From: Sphingomonas populi
GTDB lineage: Bacteria; Pseudomonadota; Alphaproteobacteria; Sphingomonadales; Sphingomonadaceae
Assembly (NCBI RefSeq): GCF_004208535.1
Contig: NZ_SGIS01000024.1
Coordinates: 1-64,000, forward strand
Direction: 5' to 3'
Length of the DNA stretch: 64,000 nt
Part shown: in pieces, positions 25,822 through 35,597 of the stretch
Layout: each line of letters begins with the position of its first letter
How positions within the stretch are numbered: the first letter of the stretch is position 1
Program-made: the position numbers and the translations under genes
The notes under the pieces: model-generated
Database searches by the model: none
Told to the model about the DNA's origin: nothing
Seen by the model: the letters and a program-made list of their open reading frames with translations, nothing else

Positions 25822-26202
25822 TCAGTAAAGGCCGACCGCGTTCATCTGATCGCCGAGCCGCTTGAAGATCGCGCGTTTCTCGGCCTCGAGGCGCTTTTCG
25901 GCCTCTTCGCGCTTGGTCTGTTCGGGGCCGTCGATCTTCTGCTGCGCGACGATCTGCGCATCGGTGCGATCGGCGTTCCACTGTTTGAAATAGACGATAT
26001 CGCGGTGATATTCGCGCGGCTTGCCCTTCATCTCGATCGCGAAGCCGTAGATCATCAGGAAGGTCAGCCCGATCGCGGCGGTGAGGAACACGATCTGATG
26101 GCGCTGGCGGCGGCGCAGATACGTGCGCAGATCGCTGAGCGCGCCGCGCGGCGAGACGGCGGCGGCGAGATCCTCGGACATCCAGGGCATGCGGAACTTC
26201 AT
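25822..26202 (-). CDS. small single-pass membrane protein
   Basis: A 126-residue protein with a basic N-terminal stretch (RTYLRRRQRHQ), one hydrophobic segment (IVFLTAAIGLTFLMIYGFAI, about residues 37-56) and a charged coiled-coil-prone C-terminus (KREEAEKRLEAEKRAIFKRL). It precedes ribD with translational coupling (TGA-TC-GTG). I do not recognise a named family; comparable small proteins are common in sphingomonads. Orientation is probably inside-in with a periplasmic tail. Confidence 0.75.
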   Translation of the reverse strand: MKFRMPWMSEDLAAAVSPRGALSDLRTYLRRRQRHQIVFLTAAIGLTFLMIYGFAIEMKGKPREYHRDIVYFKQWNADRTDAQIVAQQKIDGPEQTKREEAEKRLEAEKRAIFKRLGDQMNAVGLY

Positions 26203-26215
26203 GCCCGCAAAGATA

Positions 26216-26248
26216 GGGCGGGGGCGGCGCGGACACCAGCCCCCGCCC
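26216..26248 (-). terminator. hairpin terminator after tonB
   Basis: GGGCGGGGGC (26216-26225) and GCCCCCGCCC (26239-26248) form a perfect 10-bp stem just past the tonB stop at 26258, followed on the minus strand by TATCTTTG. It separates tonB from the riboflavin cluster. Confidence 0.6.
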
Positions 26249-26257
26249 CATCCGCGC

Positions 26258-26932
26258 TCATTCCGCTTCGTTCAGCACGAAGCTGACCGCGATCGTCCGC
26301 CATGCCTCGACCGGAATGCCGTCACGCGTGCCGGGCTTGAAACGCCATTTCTCCAGCGCGCGCTTGCGCGTGACCGCGAAGAACGAATCGCTGGTCGCGC
26401 TGACCTGCTCGATATCCTTCACGCGGCCATCGACCCCGACCAGCACGCGCACCACCACGCGCCCGCCGCGACCGGCGCGCTGCTCGTCGGGCGGGAAGAC
26501 CGGCTGGAACAGGTTGGCGTAGCGCTGGTCGATCATCGGGTCGACGATGGTGGGCGGCGCGGGCTTGACGGTCTCGACCGTACCGGCGCCGAAGGTGCCA
26601 CCGCCGTCGAGGACCGGCGTGAAGGGCTGCGGAAGCGGTGCCGGATCGATGATCTTGCTGACGGTGACCGGCGTGCTGGTGTCGAGCGGCTGCGGCGAGG
26701 CATGCTCGATGGTTTTTGGCTTGGGCTGTGGCTGGGGCGGCGGGGGTGGTGGTGGCGGCTTGACCGGATAGATCGGGATCGCCGTGATCGTCAGGACGTG
26801 TTCGACCGTCGTCTTGAACGTCGGGTTGGCGAACAGCACCAGCCCGCCGAGGATTGCGCCGTTGATGGCGAGCGCGAGGGCGGCGCTGCCCGGATTGACC
26901 TGTCGGCGCCGTTCGTAACGATCCGCATACAT
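26258..26932 (-). CDS. tonB: energy transducer TonB
   Basis: A 224-residue inner-membrane TonB that couples the proton gradient to the TonB-dependent receptors. One N-terminal membrane segment (AALALAINGAILGGLVLFA) is followed by a Pro-rich spacer (KPPPPPPPPQPQPKPK) and a C-terminal TonB domain (GRVVVRVLVGVDGRVKDIEQ, ALEKWRFKPGTRDGIPVEAW). The frame opens at 26986, but AAGGAG 8-10 nt before ATG 26932 supports MYADRYERR as the start. No exbB/exbD is adjacent. It may serve the three receptors in this window, though paralogues are likely. Confidence 0.92.
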   Translation of the reverse strand: MYADRYERRRQVNPGSAALALAINGAILGGLVLFANPTFKTTVEHVLTITAIPIYPVKPPPPPPPPQPQPKPKTIEHASPQPLDTSTPVTVSKIIDPAPLPQPFTPVLDGGGTFGAGTVETVKPAPPTIVDPMIDQRYANLFQPVFPPDEQRAGRGGRVVVRVLVGVDGRVKDIEQVSATSDSFFAVTRKRALEKWRFKPGTRDGIPVEAWRTIAVSFVLNEAE

Positions 26933-27029
26933 GCCTTGGTCTCCTTCTCCTGGAGTCGTGCCGCCCGGTTCGGCGGCATGAGGCATGATGTTACATCATT
27001 ACACGGAACGCAAGGGAGATGTTATATCC

Positions 27030-28352
27030 TCAAGAAAGCCGCTCCACTGCACGATCGCGCCCGATCAGCGGCAGCAGCGCCTTCATGTCGGGGCCATGAT
27101 CGAGCCCGGTCAGCGCGCGGCGCAGCGGCAGGAACAGAGCCTTGCCGCTGCGCCCGCTCGCCGCTTTCAGCGCGGCGGTGAGCGCGCCCCAGGGTTCGGC
27201 GCTCCAGTCGAGCGTCGCGGCAATCCCGGCGGCCTGGGCGAGGAAATCGGTGTCCGCGGGGTCGCGCTCGGCGGTGATCGGCCCTTCGATCACGCGCCAC
27301 CATTCTTCCGCCTCGTCGATGCGGGTGAGGTTGGGGCGCACCGCTTCCCATTCGGCCTGGCCCATGCCCGATGGCAGGCGATCGGTGACCTGCGTGACAT
27401 CGAGCTGGTGGACGATGCGGGTGTTGACCGCCGCCAGTTCGGCCTCGTCGAAGCGCGCCGGCGCGCGGCCGAAGCGACTGAAATCGAACCCGGCGACCAA
27501 AGCGTCGGTATCGACCAGCGGCTCGACCGGATCGCTGGTGCCGATTCGCGCGAGCAAGGCGCGCACCGCCTCGGGTTCGATCCCGCTCTCGCGGAAATGC
27601 GCGACGCCGAGCGAGCCGAGTCGTTTCGACAATTTGCCCTCGCTGCCGGTCAGCAGCGCCTCGTGTGCGAACGCGGGCGGAGCCACGCCCATTGCGTCGA
27701 ACATCTGCAATTGCAGCGCGGTGTTGGAGACGTGATCCTCACCGCGCACGACATGGGTGATCGCCATCTCGGCATCGTCGATCGCGGAGGGCAGCATGTA
27801 GAGCCACGATCCGTCGGCGCGGCGGATGACGGGGTCGCTCATCGTCTTCGCGTCGAAGCGCTGGGGGCCGCGAATCAGATCGTCCCAGACGATCGGCGCG
27901 TCGTGATCGAGCTTGAAGCGCCAGTGCGGGCGCACGCCCTCTGCCTCCAGTGCGGCGCGATCGGCATCGGTGAGCGCGAGCGCGGCGCGGTCGTAGAGCG
28001 GCGGCAGCCCGCGCCCGGCGGCGATCTTGCGCTTGAGATCGAGTTCGGCCTGAGTTTCATAGGCGGGATAGACCCGCCCGGCGGCGCGGAGTTGTGCGAA
28101 ACGGGCTTCATACAGCGCGAACCGGGCCGACTGGCGTTCCTCGCCGTCGGTGGTCAGCCCGAGCCAGCCGAGATCGGCACGGATCGACTCGACGAAACGC
28201 TCCTCGCTGCGCTCGGCATCGGTATCGTCGATGCGCAACCAGAACTCGCCGCCGTGTTTCTGCGCCCACAGCCAATTGTGGAGCGCGGTGCGGATGTTGC
28301 CGACATGGAGCAGGCCGGTCGGCGAGGGGGCGAAGCGGGTACGGACGGTCAT
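27030..28352 (-). CDS. gltX: glutamyl-tRNA synthetase
   Basis: A 440-residue class I synthetase charging tRNA-Glu. The HIGH region is [17 protein letters not shown] (residues 7-23) and the KMSKS loop is GKLSKRLG. The [10 protein letters not shown] motif and [25 protein letters not shown] also match. It is shorter than the standard 470 residues, with a compact anticodon-binding half. Many alphaproteobacteria carry two GluRS paralogues and this looks like the short form. Whether it also charges tRNA-Gln cannot be read here. Confidence 0.93.
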   Translation of the reverse strand: MTVRTRFAPSPTGLLHVGNIRTALHNWLWAQKHGGEFWLRIDDTDAERSEERFVESIRADLGWLGLTTDGEERQSARFALYEARFAQLRAAGRVYPAYETQAELDLKRKIAAGRGLPPLYDRAALALTDADRAALEAEGVRPHWRFKLDHDAPIVWDDLIRGPQRFDAKTMSDPVIRRADGSWLYMLPSAIDDAEMAITHVVRGEDHVSNTALQLQMFDAMGVAPPAFAHEALLTGSEGKLSKRLGSLGVAHFRESGIEPEAVRALLARIGTSDPVEPLVDTDALVAGFDFSRFGRAPARFDEAELAAVNTRIVHQLDVTQVTDRLPSGMGQAEWEAVRPNLTRIDEAEEWWRVIEGPITAERDPADTDFLAQAAGIAATLDWSAEPWGALTAALKAASGRSGKALFLPLRRALTGLDHGPDMKALLPLIGRDRAVERLS

Positions 28353-28374
28353 GCCCCACCGCCTAGGGCAAGCG

Positions 28375-28905
28375 TCAGTAGATCGGCAAGCCGGCGCGCT
28401 CCAGCGTCGCGCGCAGATCGTCCGCCGCCTCGGGCGTGAAGACGCGTTGCGGCAGGAACTGGAACAGCGTGTCGTTCATGTAGATCAGCATGGCGGGCTT
28501 GGTCTCGTGCCAGCCGTGCAGATCGTTCCACGGGAATCGCCCGTTGCCCTGCACCGACGACCATTCAAGACCCGCATCGGACCAGCGATATTCGAAACTC
28601 TGCTGGATCGAACGCTGCTGGCGGAACAGCCGGCCGGCGCGGCGCGGCAGCATCAGATAGGAGATCAGGTAGATCAGCGCGAACAGGACCGCGCCATAGG
28701 CCAACCCGCCGAGCGCATATACCGCCGTCCAGGCGGGGCTGCTGTGGTCGATCAGGCCGAGTCCGGCGCCGATCGCGGCGAACACCAGCGCGATGATCAC
28801 GATCGGCCGGAGCGTCCGCCGCCGCCGCATCGCCAACAGGAAATTCGCCCGGATCGCATCGACGTAATCGGTCTCGCTTGGCGTGAATGTTACGCTGCCC
28901 GTCAT
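28375..28905 (-). CDS. YcxB-like membrane protein
   Basis: A 176-residue protein with two hydrophobic segments ([20 protein letters not shown] and [20 protein letters not shown]). Its C-terminal domain ([55 protein letters not shown]) fits the YcxB-like family (a PH-like domain following TMs). Function unknown. It lies upstream of gltX on the same strand with a 22-bp gap, and 81 bp from the divergent prs. Confidence 0.75.
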   Translation of the reverse strand: MTGSVTFTPSETDYVDAIRANFLLAMRRRRTLRPIVIIALVFAAIGAGLGLIDHSSPAWTAVYALGGLAYGAVLFALIYLISYLMLPRRAGRLFRQQRSIQQSFEYRWSDAGLEWSSVQGNGRFPWNDLHGWHETKPAMLIYMNDTLFQFLPQRVFTPEAADDLRATLERAGLPIY

Positions 28906-28986
28906 AATTGCTCCGCAAGCCCTTCCCGGATGGGTAGCGCGCTTCTAAGGGAGCGGCAAATATCGTGCATCAGGGGGCCGCCGCTT

Positions 28987-29922
28987 ATGAAACTGCTCAC
29001 GGGCAATTCGAACCTGCCGCTGGCGCGCGACATCGCCGCCTATCTCGAAATGCCGCTGACGCAGGCGAGCGTGCGACGCTTCGCCGACGAGGAGGTGTTC
29101 GTCGAGATTCAGGAGAACGTGCGCGGCGAGGACGTGTTCGTGATCCAGTCGACCGGCTACCCCGCCAACGACAATCTGATGGAATTGCTGATCTGCATCG
29201 ACGCGCTCAAGCGCGCTTCGGCGCGGCGGATCACTGCCGTCGTCCCCTATTTCGGTTATGCACGGCAAGACCGCAAACCCGGCCCGCGCACGCCGATCTC
29301 GGCCAAGCTGGTCGCCAACCTCATCACCGTCGCGGGTGCCAACCGCGTATTGTCGGTCGATCTCCATGCCGGGCAGATCCAGGGCTTTTTCGACATCCCG
29401 ACCGACAATCTGTTCGGTGCGCCGGTGATGTCGGCGGATATCGAGACTCGATTCGGCGGGCGCAATTTGATGGTGGTCTCGCCCGACGTCGGTGGCGTGG
29501 TGCGTGCGCGCGCGCTCGCCAAGCGACTCGACAACGCCCCGCTCGCGATCGTCGACAAGCGTCGCGAGCGCGCGGGCGAATCGGAGGTGATGAACATCAT
29601 TGGCGATGTCGAGGGGCGGTTCTGCATCCTGATCGACGATATCGTCGATTCGGCCGGCACGCTCTGCAACGCCGCCGCCGCGCTGAAAGAGGCGGGTGCG
29701 TCGGGCGTGGTCGCCTATGTCACGCACGGCGTACTCTCGGGCGGCGCGGTCGCGCGCGTCGAGGCGTCGGCGCTGGAGGAACTGGTGATTACCGACTCGA
29801 TCGGCGCGCACGAGATCATCAAGGCCGCCAAGCGAATCCGCCATTTGACGATCGCGCCGCTGGTCGGCGAGGCGATCAAGCGGATCGCTGACGAGAGTTC
29901 GGTGTCGAGCCTGTTCGACTGA
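28987..29922 (+). CDS. prs: ribose-phosphate pyrophosphokinase
   Basis: A 311-residue PRPP synthetase making 5-phosphoribosyl diphosphate from ribose 5-phosphate and ATP. Motifs include [52 protein letters not shown] (ATP site), [18 protein letters not shown] and the PRPP-binding loop [21 protein letters not shown]. The frame is open further upstream, but the ATG at 28987 gives the canonical MKLLTGNSN start. Its length is typical for the class I enzyme. It stands alone, with a palindromic repeat right after its stop. Confidence 0.96.
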   Translation: MKLLTGNSNLPLARDIAAYLEMPLTQASVRRFADEEVFVEIQENVRGEDVFVIQSTGYPANDNLMELLICIDALKRASARRITAVVPYFGYARQDRKPGPRTPISAKLVANLITVAGANRVLSVDLHAGQIQGFFDIPTDNLFGAPVMSADIETRFGGRNLMVVSPDVGGVVRARALAKRLDNAPLAIVDKRRERAGESEVMNIIGDVEGRFCILIDDIVDSAGTLCNAAAALKEAGASGVVAYVTHGVLSGGAVARVEASALEELVITDSIGAHEIIKAAKRIRHLTIAPLVGEAIKRIADESSVSSLFD

Positions 29923-29928
29923 ACCCTC

Positions 29929-30003
29929 CGTTCGTCCCGAGCGAAGTCGAGGGACATGCCCAACGGTCGCGCACGGTGTCTCGACTTCGCTCGACACGAA
30001 CGG
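29929..30003. repeat. palindromic repeat, family A
   Basis: CGTTCGTCCCGAGCGAAGTC at the left end and its inverse GACTTCGCTCGACACGAACG at the right end form a long imperfect hairpin between prs and the convergent TauE gene. A transcription-end or processing role is plausible. Confidence 0.7.
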
Positions 30004-30031
30004 TCTTGAAAATCGTAATTCGGGGCAGGCG

Positions 30032-30781
30032 TTACACCACCGCGTCCCACACCAGTTTCACGCCCACCACGACCATCAGCACGTAGATCGCGCCGTAAAA
30101 GCGTTGCGGTGACACGCGCCGTACCAGCCACACGCCGGCGAAGGTCGAGAGAATCGCGACCGGCATCAGCAGCGCCGCCGTGGTGAGGTTGCGCGGCGTG
30201 AACTGGCCGAGCGCCCAATAGGCCGGCACTTTCAACCAATTGGTTGCCGCGAAGAAGATCGCGGTGGTGCCGACCAGCACGTCGCGCGGCAGCCGGCGTG
30301 GCAGCACCCAGAGCTGGAAGGGCGGCTGGCCCGCGTGCGCGATCTGGCTGGTGAAGCCCGAGACGACGCCGGCGAGCGTCCCCACCCAGCCGGGCGACTT
30401 GGCCGCCGGTACGTCGCCGCCGCGCCGCTCCAGCCACAGCCGGTACAGCCCGAACACGATCGAGATCGCGCCGACCAGCCCGAGCACAGCATCTGGGTCG
30501 ACATGCGCGGCGAACAGATAGGCGAGCGCGATGCCGATCACCGCGCCGGGCAGCATCCACGCGAGCACGAAACCGTCCCAGTCGCGCCGGAACGCCCACA
30601 CGCTCACCACGTCCTGGACGATCAGGATCGGCAGCAGGATCGCCGCCGCACGGACCGGCGACACCGCCATCGCGAGGATCGGCAGCGACAGCGCGCCCAT
30701 GCCGGCGAATCCGCCTTTGGAGAGGCCGAGCAGGATCACCGCCGGCACCGCCAGCGCATAGAACAGCAAAGATTCGCTCAT
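30032..30781 (-). CDS. TauE/SafE family sulfite exporter-like permease
   Basis: A 249-residue inner-membrane protein of the TauE/SafE (UPF0721) family with about eight hydrophobic segments. Its typical N-terminus is LLGLSKGGFAGMGALSLPIL, and the second repeat contains GVVSGFTSQIAHAGQPPFQLWVLP in two parts (glycine-rich loop plus GxPP). Members move sulfite, sulfoacetate or other organic anions. The long in-frame extension to 31432 is not real: the ATG at 30781 overlaps the crtZ stop as ATGA. The substrate is not deducible from the neighbours. Confidence 0.85.
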   Translation of the reverse strand: MSESLLFYALAVPAVILLGLSKGGFAGMGALSLPILAMAVSPVRAAAILLPILIVQDVVSVWAFRRDWDGFVLAWMLPGAVIGIALAYLFAAHVDPDAVLGLVGAISIVFGLYRLWLERRGGDVPAAKSPGWVGTLAGVVSGFTSQIAHAGQPPFQLWVLPRRLPRDVLVGTTAIFFAATNWLKVPAYWALGQFTPRNLTTAALLMPVAILSTFAGVWLVRRVSPQRFYGAIYVLMVVVGVKLVWDAVV

Positions 30782-31278
30782 CGCGCGGCGGGCGCCCGCA
30801 CGCCGGCCCGCGCGCGGCGCTTGAGCTCGGCCTTGAGCGCTTCCGGCTTGGGCGCGTAGAGGAAGCCGAAGCTCACCGTGCCGTGCTTGGTCTCGACGAC
30901 ATGGTGGAGCCGGTGCGCCTGTACGATCCGCTTCATATAGGTGGAGCGCGGCACGTAGCGGTGCGGCACGCGAGCATGAACGATCACGTCGTGGAAGCCG
31001 AAATAGATCGCGCCATAAGCGGCGATCCCAGCGCCGATCCAGGTGAAGCCCGGCCACCAGCCAAGCTGCACCCCGCCGAGCAACAACACGAACGACGGCA
31101 CCGCGAAGATCGCGGCGTAGAGATCGTTCAACTCGAACCGGCCGTGGCGCGCGCGGTGATGGCTGGCGTGGAGGAACCAGCCCGGCCCGTGCATCACCCA
31201 GCGGTGCGCGGCATAGGCGAACAGCTCCATGCCGGCGACGGTTGCGAGGAAGAGGAGAAGGGCATTGGTCCACGGCAT
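30778..31278 (-). CDS. crtZ: beta-carotene hydroxylase (CrtZ type)
   Basis: A 166-residue membrane di-iron hydroxylase adding hydroxyl groups at carotenoid C3/C3' (beta-carotene to zeaxanthin). The histidine boxes are visible: HRWVMH, HASHHRARH, FHDVIVHARVPHRYVP and HRLHHVVETKHG. There are about four membrane stretches. The start at 31278 (MPWTNALLLFL) is chosen over the longer frame because it begins directly with the first membrane segment. It fits the yellow pigmentation of sphingomonads. Other crt genes are not in the window. Confidence 0.9.
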   Translation of the reverse strand: MPWTNALLLFLATVAGMELFAYAAHRWVMHGPGWFLHASHHRARHGRFELNDLYAAIFAVPSFVLLLGGVQLGWWPGFTWIGAGIAAYGAIYFGFHDVIVHARVPHRYVPRSTYMKRIVQAHRLHHVVETKHGTVSFGFLYAPKPEALKAELKRRARAGVRAPAAR

Positions 31279-31299
31279 GCGCAACGCTATAGCGCCGGG

Positions 31300-31608
31300 A
31301 TGGCCGAGACGCGACGCCTGATCCCGCTTTTGCTCGTGGCTGCGCTCGCCGGCTGCTCGTCGCCCGAGCAAAAGCTGCGGGCCGGGTTGGTTGGCGCGGG
31401 CGTGCCGCAGTCGATCGCGAACTGCATGGCACCGCGGATGACAGACCGGCTCTCGTTCGCGCAGTTGCGGCGGCTCGGCGAGATCAAGGCGCGCCGCGCG
31501 CGCGGCGTCGGCGAACTGATCCGCGAACTGCGCGCGCTTAACGATCCCGAAATCGTCGATGTTACCGCAACCGCAGCGGCGCTGTGTGCGAGCGGGCTTG
31601 CTCGATAA
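31300..31608 (+). CDS. small lipoprotein of unknown function
   Basis: A 102-residue protein with a short lipoprotein signal (RLIPLLLVAALAGCSSPEQ, lipobox LAGC at about residue 19). It continues into a helical, basic domain (RMTDRLSFAQLRRLGEIKAR, GVGELIRELRALNDPEIVDV) with two more Cys residues that could pair. The frame is open upstream to 30883, but the ATG at 31300 gives the signal peptide. It is divergent from crtZ by 21 bp. I do not recognise the family. Confidence 0.75.
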   Translation: MAETRRLIPLLLVAALAGCSSPEQKLRAGLVGAGVPQSIANCMAPRMTDRLSFAQLRRLGEIKARRARGVGELIRELRALNDPEIVDVTATAAALCASGLAR

Positions 31609-31728
31609 CGTCTCGCAATAGCGTTAGGGGTCAACAGTCGCTTGCCCATACCGCGCTGCGGGGGTGGATTCGCGCGGGCCGCTGTGCTTTAGGCGGAGCA
31701 ACTGTCCGCAAGTCGAAAGGCGCGCTCC

Positions 31729-32928
31729 ATGAATATTCACGAATATCAGGCCAAGGAACTGCTCGCGAAATATGGCGTGCCGGTGCCGGCAGGCTACGCC
31801 GCGATGACCGTCGAGGAGGCCGTCGAGGTTTCCAAGAAGCTGCCCGGGCCGCTTTACGTCGTGAAATCGCAGATCCACGCCGGTGGCCGCGGCAAGGGCA
31901 AGTTCAAGGAACTGCCGCCTGAGGCCAAGGGCGGCGTCCGCCTCGCCTGGAGCGAAGAGGAAGTCCGCGCGGCGGCGACCGACATGCTCGGCAACACGCT
32001 GGTGACGATCCAGACCGGCGAGCACGGCAAGCAGGTCAACCGCCTGTATGTCACCGATGGCGCCGACATCGAGAAGGAATTCTACCTCGCGCTGCTCGTC
32101 AACCGCGCCAGCGGCCGCGTATCGATGGTCGTCTCGACCGAAGGTGGCATGGACATCGAAACCGTCGCGCATGACACGCCCGAGAAGATCCACGCGATCG
32201 ACATCGACGTCGCGACCGGCTTCATGCCGCATCACGGCCGCGCCGTTGCCGCAGCGCTCGGCCTGACCGGTGATCTCGCCAAGCAGGCGGCATCGACCGC
32301 GTCGAAGCTGTACGATGCCTTCCTCGGCACCGATGCCGAGCAGATCGAGATCAACCCGCTCGCCGTCACCAAGCAGGGCCAGTTGCTCGTGCTCGACGCC
32401 AAGGTCGCGTTCGATGGCAACGCGATGTTCCGCCACAAGGATCTGATGGAACTGCGCGACGAGAGCGAGGAAGATCCCGCCGAGCTCGAAGCTTCGAAGT
32501 ACGACCTCGCCTATATCAAGCTCGACGGCGACATCGGCTGCATGGTCAACGGTGCTGGCCTCGCGATGGCGACGATGGACATCATCAAGCTGAACGGCAT
32601 GTTCCCCGCGAACTTCCTCGACGTCGGCGGCGGCGCCAACAAGGCGAAGGTGACGGCGGCGTTCAAGATCATCCTCGCCGATCCGAATGTGAAGGGCATT
32701 CTCGTCAACATCTTCGGTGGCATCATGAAATGCGACATCATCGCCGAGGGCATCGTCGCTGCCGCCAAGGAAGTGAACCTGTCGGTGCCGCTGGTCGTCC
32801 GCCTCGAGGGCACCAACGTCCAGCAGGGCAAGGACATCCTCGCCAATTCGGGCCTCGCGATCGTTCCGGCGAACGATCTCGGCGATGCCGCGAAGAAGAT
32901 CGTCGCCGAGGTTCAGAAGGCCGCGTAA
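31729..32928 (+). CDS. sucC: succinyl-CoA synthetase beta subunit
   Basis: A 399-residue ADP-forming succinyl-CoA ligase beta subunit of the TCA cycle. The N-terminal ATP-grasp fold begins [20 protein letters not shown], with the phosphate loop [16 protein letters not shown] and metal ligands in [20 protein letters not shown]. The C-terminal CoA-ligase domain has [25 protein letters not shown] and [16 protein letters not shown]. Length is standard. The alpha subunit gene sucD, usually next to it, is absent here; etfBA follow after a hairpin, so sucD must be encoded elsewhere. Confidence 0.96.
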   Translation: MNIHEYQAKELLAKYGVPVPAGYAAMTVEEAVEVSKKLPGPLYVVKSQIHAGGRGKGKFKELPPEAKGGVRLAWSEEEVRAAATDMLGNTLVTIQTGEHGKQVNRLYVTDGADIEKEFYLALLVNRASGRVSMVVSTEGGMDIETVAHDTPEKIHAIDIDVATGFMPHHGRAVAAALGLTGDLAKQAASTASKLYDAFLGTDAEQIEINPLAVTKQGQLLVLDAKVAFDGNAMFRHKDLMELRDESEEDPAELEASKYDLAYIKLDGDIGCMVNGAGLAMATMDIIKLNGMFPANFLDVGGGANKAKVTAAFKIILADPNVKGILVNIFGGIMKCDIIAEGIVAAAKEVNLSVPLVVRLEGTNVQQGKDILANSGLAIVPANDLGDAAKKIVAEVQKAA

Positions 32929-32947
32929 GCGGTTTGCAAAGCTAACA

Positions 32948-32985
32948 GCGGCCGGTTTGCAACTTTACATTTGCCAACCGGCCGC
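32948..32985 (+). terminator. hairpin after sucC
   Basis: GCGGCCGGTT (32948-32957) and AACCGGCCGC (32976-32985) make a perfect 10-bp stem with an 18-nt loop, 20 bp past the sucC stop. No U-run follows. It separates sucC from etfB. Confidence 0.5.
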
Positions 32986-33049
32986 CGCATCGCCCACGGC
33001 AGCCTCCGAAGCGCCGTGTCGCGCGAAGAAACGTTGAGAGGACTGCCGC

Positions 33050-33799
33050 ATGAAGGTGCTGGTGCCGGTCAAGCGGGTGCTTGATTACAATGTGAAGCCA
33101 CGGGTGAAGGCGGACGGGACGGGGATCGACCTCGCCAACGTCAAGATGAGCATGAACCCGTTCGACGAGATCGCCGTCGAAGAGGCGATCCGCCTCAAGG
33201 AAAAGGGCGTGGTCACCGAGATCGTCGTGGTCTCGATCGGCGAACCCAAATCGCAGGATACGCTCCGCACCGCGCTGGCGATGGGCGCCGACCGCGCGAT
33301 CCTCGTTACCTCCGATACCAAGGTCGAGCCGCTCGGCGTGGCCAAGCTGCTCAAGGCGATCGCCGACGAGGAACAGCCCGGTCTGGTCATCCTCGGCAAG
33401 CAGGCGATCGACGACGACAACAACCAGACGGGGCAGATGCTCGCTGCCTTGACCGGCTGGGGGCAGGGTACGTTCGCTTCCAAGGTCGAGGTCGAGGGCG
33501 ATTTCGTCACGGTCACGCGCGAAGTCGATGGCGGTGCCGAGACCGAGAAGCTCAAGCTTCCCGCGATCGTGACGACCGACCTGCGCCTGAACGAACCGCG
33601 CTACGCCTCGCTGCCCAACATCATGAAGGCGAAGTCCAAGCCGCTCGCGACGAAGACCGCTGCCGATTTCGGTGTCGATGTGTCGCCGCGCTTGACCACG
33701 CTCAAGGTGGTCGAGCCGGCCAAGCGTTCGGCGGGGATCAAGGTCGCCGATGTCGATGAACTGGTCGGTAAGCTGAAGGCGATGGGAGTCGCGAAATGA
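33050..33799 (+). CDS. etfB: electron transfer flavoprotein beta subunit
   Basis: A 249-residue ETF small subunit that with EtfA carries electrons from acyl-CoA and other dehydrogenases to the ETF:quinone oxidoreductase. It starts [26 protein letters not shown]-site motifs are [47 protein letters not shown] and the signature [20 protein letters not shown] with [10 protein letters not shown]. The ATG follows GAGAGGA by about 7 nt. It overlaps etfA by 4 bp. Confidence 0.96.
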   Translation: MKVLVPVKRVLDYNVKPRVKADGTGIDLANVKMSMNPFDEIAVEEAIRLKEKGVVTEIVVVSIGEPKSQDTLRTALAMGADRAILVTSDTKVEPLGVAKLLKAIADEEQPGLVILGKQAIDDDNNQTGQMLAALTGWGQGTFASKVEVEGDFVTVTREVDGGAETEKLKLPAIVTTDLRLNEPRYASLPNIMKAKSKPLATKTAADFGVDVSPRLTTLKVVEPAKRSAGIKVADVDELVGKLKAMGVAK

Positions 33800-34725
33800 G
33801 CGTTCTGGTTTGGGTCGAGCATGACGGCGCCACCGTCAAGGATGCCACGCTGTCGACGGTGACCGCCGCCGGCAAGCTCGGCGACGTGACGTTGCTGGTT
33901 GCAGGCGAAGGCGTAAGCGGCGCAGCCGAGGCTGCCGCGAAGATCGCCGGCGTGACGAAGGTGCTGGTCGCCGACGACGCCGCGCTCGCGCACGCGCTGG
34001 CCGAGAATGTCGCACCGCTGATCGTGACGCTGATGGCCGACCATGACGCGTTCCTGGTGCCCTCCACCACCAACGGCAAGAACATCGCGCCGCGCGTCGC
34101 TGCTTTGCTCGACGTGATGCAGATTTCCGACATTCTCAGCGTCGAGAGCGCGGACACGTTCACGCGCCCGATTTACGCGGGCAATGCGATCGCGACGGTG
34201 CAGTCGAAGGACGCCAAGAAGGTGATCTCGGTGCGCGGCACCGCGTTCGAAAAGGCGGCGACCGAAGGCGGTTCGGCGACGATCGAGCCGGTCTCGGGCG
34301 CGGCGGATGCGGGTGTGTCCACCTATGTCGGCAGCGAGATCGCCAAGTCGGAGCGTCCTGAACTGACCTCGGCGAAGATCATCGTCTCGGGCGGGCGCGC
34401 GCTTCAGAACGGCGAGAACTTCCACGCGCTGATCGAGCCGCTCGCCGATAAGCTCGGCGCGGGCGTCGGCGCGAGCCGCGCGGCGGTCGATGCGGGCTAT
34501 GTCCCCAACGACTATCAGGTCGGCCAGACCGGCAAGATCGTCGCGCCCGAGGTGTATGTCGCGATCGGGATTTCCGGGGCGATCCAGCATCTCGCCGGCA
34601 TGAAGGATTCGAAGACGATCATCGCGATCAACAAGGACGAAGACGCGCCGATCTTCCAGGTCGCCGACATCGGGCTGGTTGGCGATCTGTTCAAGATCGT
34701 GCCGGAGTTGACGGAGAAGCTGTAG
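33796..34725 (+). CDS. etfA: electron transfer flavoprotein alpha subunit
   Basis: A 309-residue ETF large subunit. The N-terminal half ([20 protein letters not shown]) precedes the C-terminal FAD domain. FAD-binding signatures are [60 protein letters not shown] and the Asp-containing [20 protein letters not shown]. It is translationally coupled to etfB (ATGA). A strong hairpin overlaps the stop codon, ending the etfBA unit. Confidence 0.96.
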   Translation: MSVLVWVEHDGATVKDATLSTVTAAGKLGDVTLLVAGEGVSGAAEAAAKIAGVTKVLVADDAALAHALAENVAPLIVTLMADHDAFLVPSTTNGKNIAPRVAALLDVMQISDILSVESADTFTRPIYAGNAIATVQSKDAKKVISVRGTAFEKAATEGGSATIEPVSGAADAGVSTYVGSEIAKSERPELTSAKIIVSGGRALQNGENFHALIEPLADKLGAGVGASRAAVDAGYVPNDYQVGQTGKIVAPEVYVAIGISGAIQHLAGMKDSKTIIAINKDEDAPIFQVADIGLVGDLFKIVPELTEKL

Positions 34726-34747
34726 GATCGGAGCGAAGCTCCGATCC
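34725..34747 (+). terminator. hairpin terminator after etfA
   Basis: GGATCGGAGC-GAA-GCTCCGATCC is a perfect 10-bp stem beginning at the last base of the etfA stop codon. Confidence 0.6.
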
Positions 34748-34813
34748 GGTGCGCGCGAGCGAAGCAAGCGCGCAACGCTTCGACCGGCCGGCGCGGCCAA
34801 AGCCGCGACCGAC

Positions 34814-34838
34814 GACGCGGGATTTACTCCCGCGTCGC
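34814..34838. terminator. second perfect hairpin before the PhyH-like gene
   Basis: CGACGCGGGA and TCCCGCGTCG form a 10-bp perfect stem with loop TTTAC, 20 bp before the next start codon. It could be a back-up terminator for etfBA or a leader hairpin. Confidence 0.45.
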
Positions 34839-34858
34839 TGCCCGGCAAGCAAACGCGT

Positions 34859-35536
34859 ATGCTGGCCGCTGACACCCTGACCCTCGAACCCCACGGCGCG
34901 GAACGTCTCGACCGCGCCGCCCTCGCGATCCTCTCCGACCTGCTGGCGCTGGCCGCCACCCTCCCGACAGAACGCGCCGGCACCCGCCTGCACGGCATTC
35001 CGGCACTCACAGCCCTGCTCGCGCGCGACGCCGCGCTTGGCACCATCGCCAGCACCCGCCTCGGGCCGCACAGCCGCGCGGTCCGCGCCATCCTCTTCGA
35101 CAAGACCGCCGACACGAATTGGGCGCTCGGCTGGCACCAGGACCGGGTCATCGCCGTGCGTGAGCGAATCGAGACGCCGGGCTACGGGCCGTGGTCGGTC
35201 AAGCAGAATATGGTCCACGTTGCTCCGCCAGCCGCGTTGCTGGCCGGGATGCTGACGATGCGGGTGCATCTCGATGCGGTGCCGGCAACCAACGCACCGT
35301 TGCTCATCTCACCCGGCTCGCACCGGCTGGGCCGGATCGCGGAAGACCGCATCGACGCGGTCGTCCGCGATCACGGCAGCGTCGCGTGTCTCGCCGATGC
35401 GGGCGACGTCTGGCTCTACGCCACGCCAGTCGTTCATGCGTCGGCGCTCGCTATGCAGCCAAAGCGACGTCGGGTTTTGCAGATTGATTTTGCCGCGTGC
35501 TACTTGCCGAACAGGCTGGAATGGCTCGGCGTGTAG
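34859..35536 (+). CDS. phytanoyl-CoA dioxygenase-like (Fe(II)/2-oxoglutarate) protein
   Basis: A 225-residue protein with a double-stranded beta-helix. The iron-binding triad is visible as WHQDRVIAV (His-x-Asp) and VVHASALA (distal His), with an Arg in QPKRRRVLQIDF for 2-oxoglutarate. NAPLLISPGSHRLGRI is the conserved stretch PLxxxPGSHxxG of the PhyH family. It is predicted to hydroxylate a small molecule; the substrate is unknown. There is no operon partner; DUF3072 follows after 61 bp. Confidence 0.8.
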   Translation: MLAADTLTLEPHGAERLDRAALAILSDLLALAATLPTERAGTRLHGIPALTALLARDAALGTIASTRLGPHSRAVRAILFDKTADTNWALGWHQDRVIAVRERIETPGYGPWSVKQNMVHVAPPAALLAGMLTMRVHLDAVPATNAPLLISPGSHRLGRIAEDRIDAVVRDHGSVACLADAGDVWLYATPVVHASALAMQPKRRRVLQIDFAACYLPNRLEWLGV

Positions 35537-35597
35537 GCGCGGGAACCGTGCGCCCCGCCTCGCGTTCAGAACATACACAGAACATGCGAGGCAGATC

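Noticed and set aside
26203-26257. FMN riboswitch for the riboflavin cluster
   Set aside because: The gaps upstream of ribD and of its preceding gene are too short and contain only the tonB terminator; no RFN-element sequence is visible.
33601-35151. 516-codon minus-strand ORF opposite etfB, etfA and the PhyH-like gene
   Set aside because: Covers recognised genes on the other strand and contains no domain.
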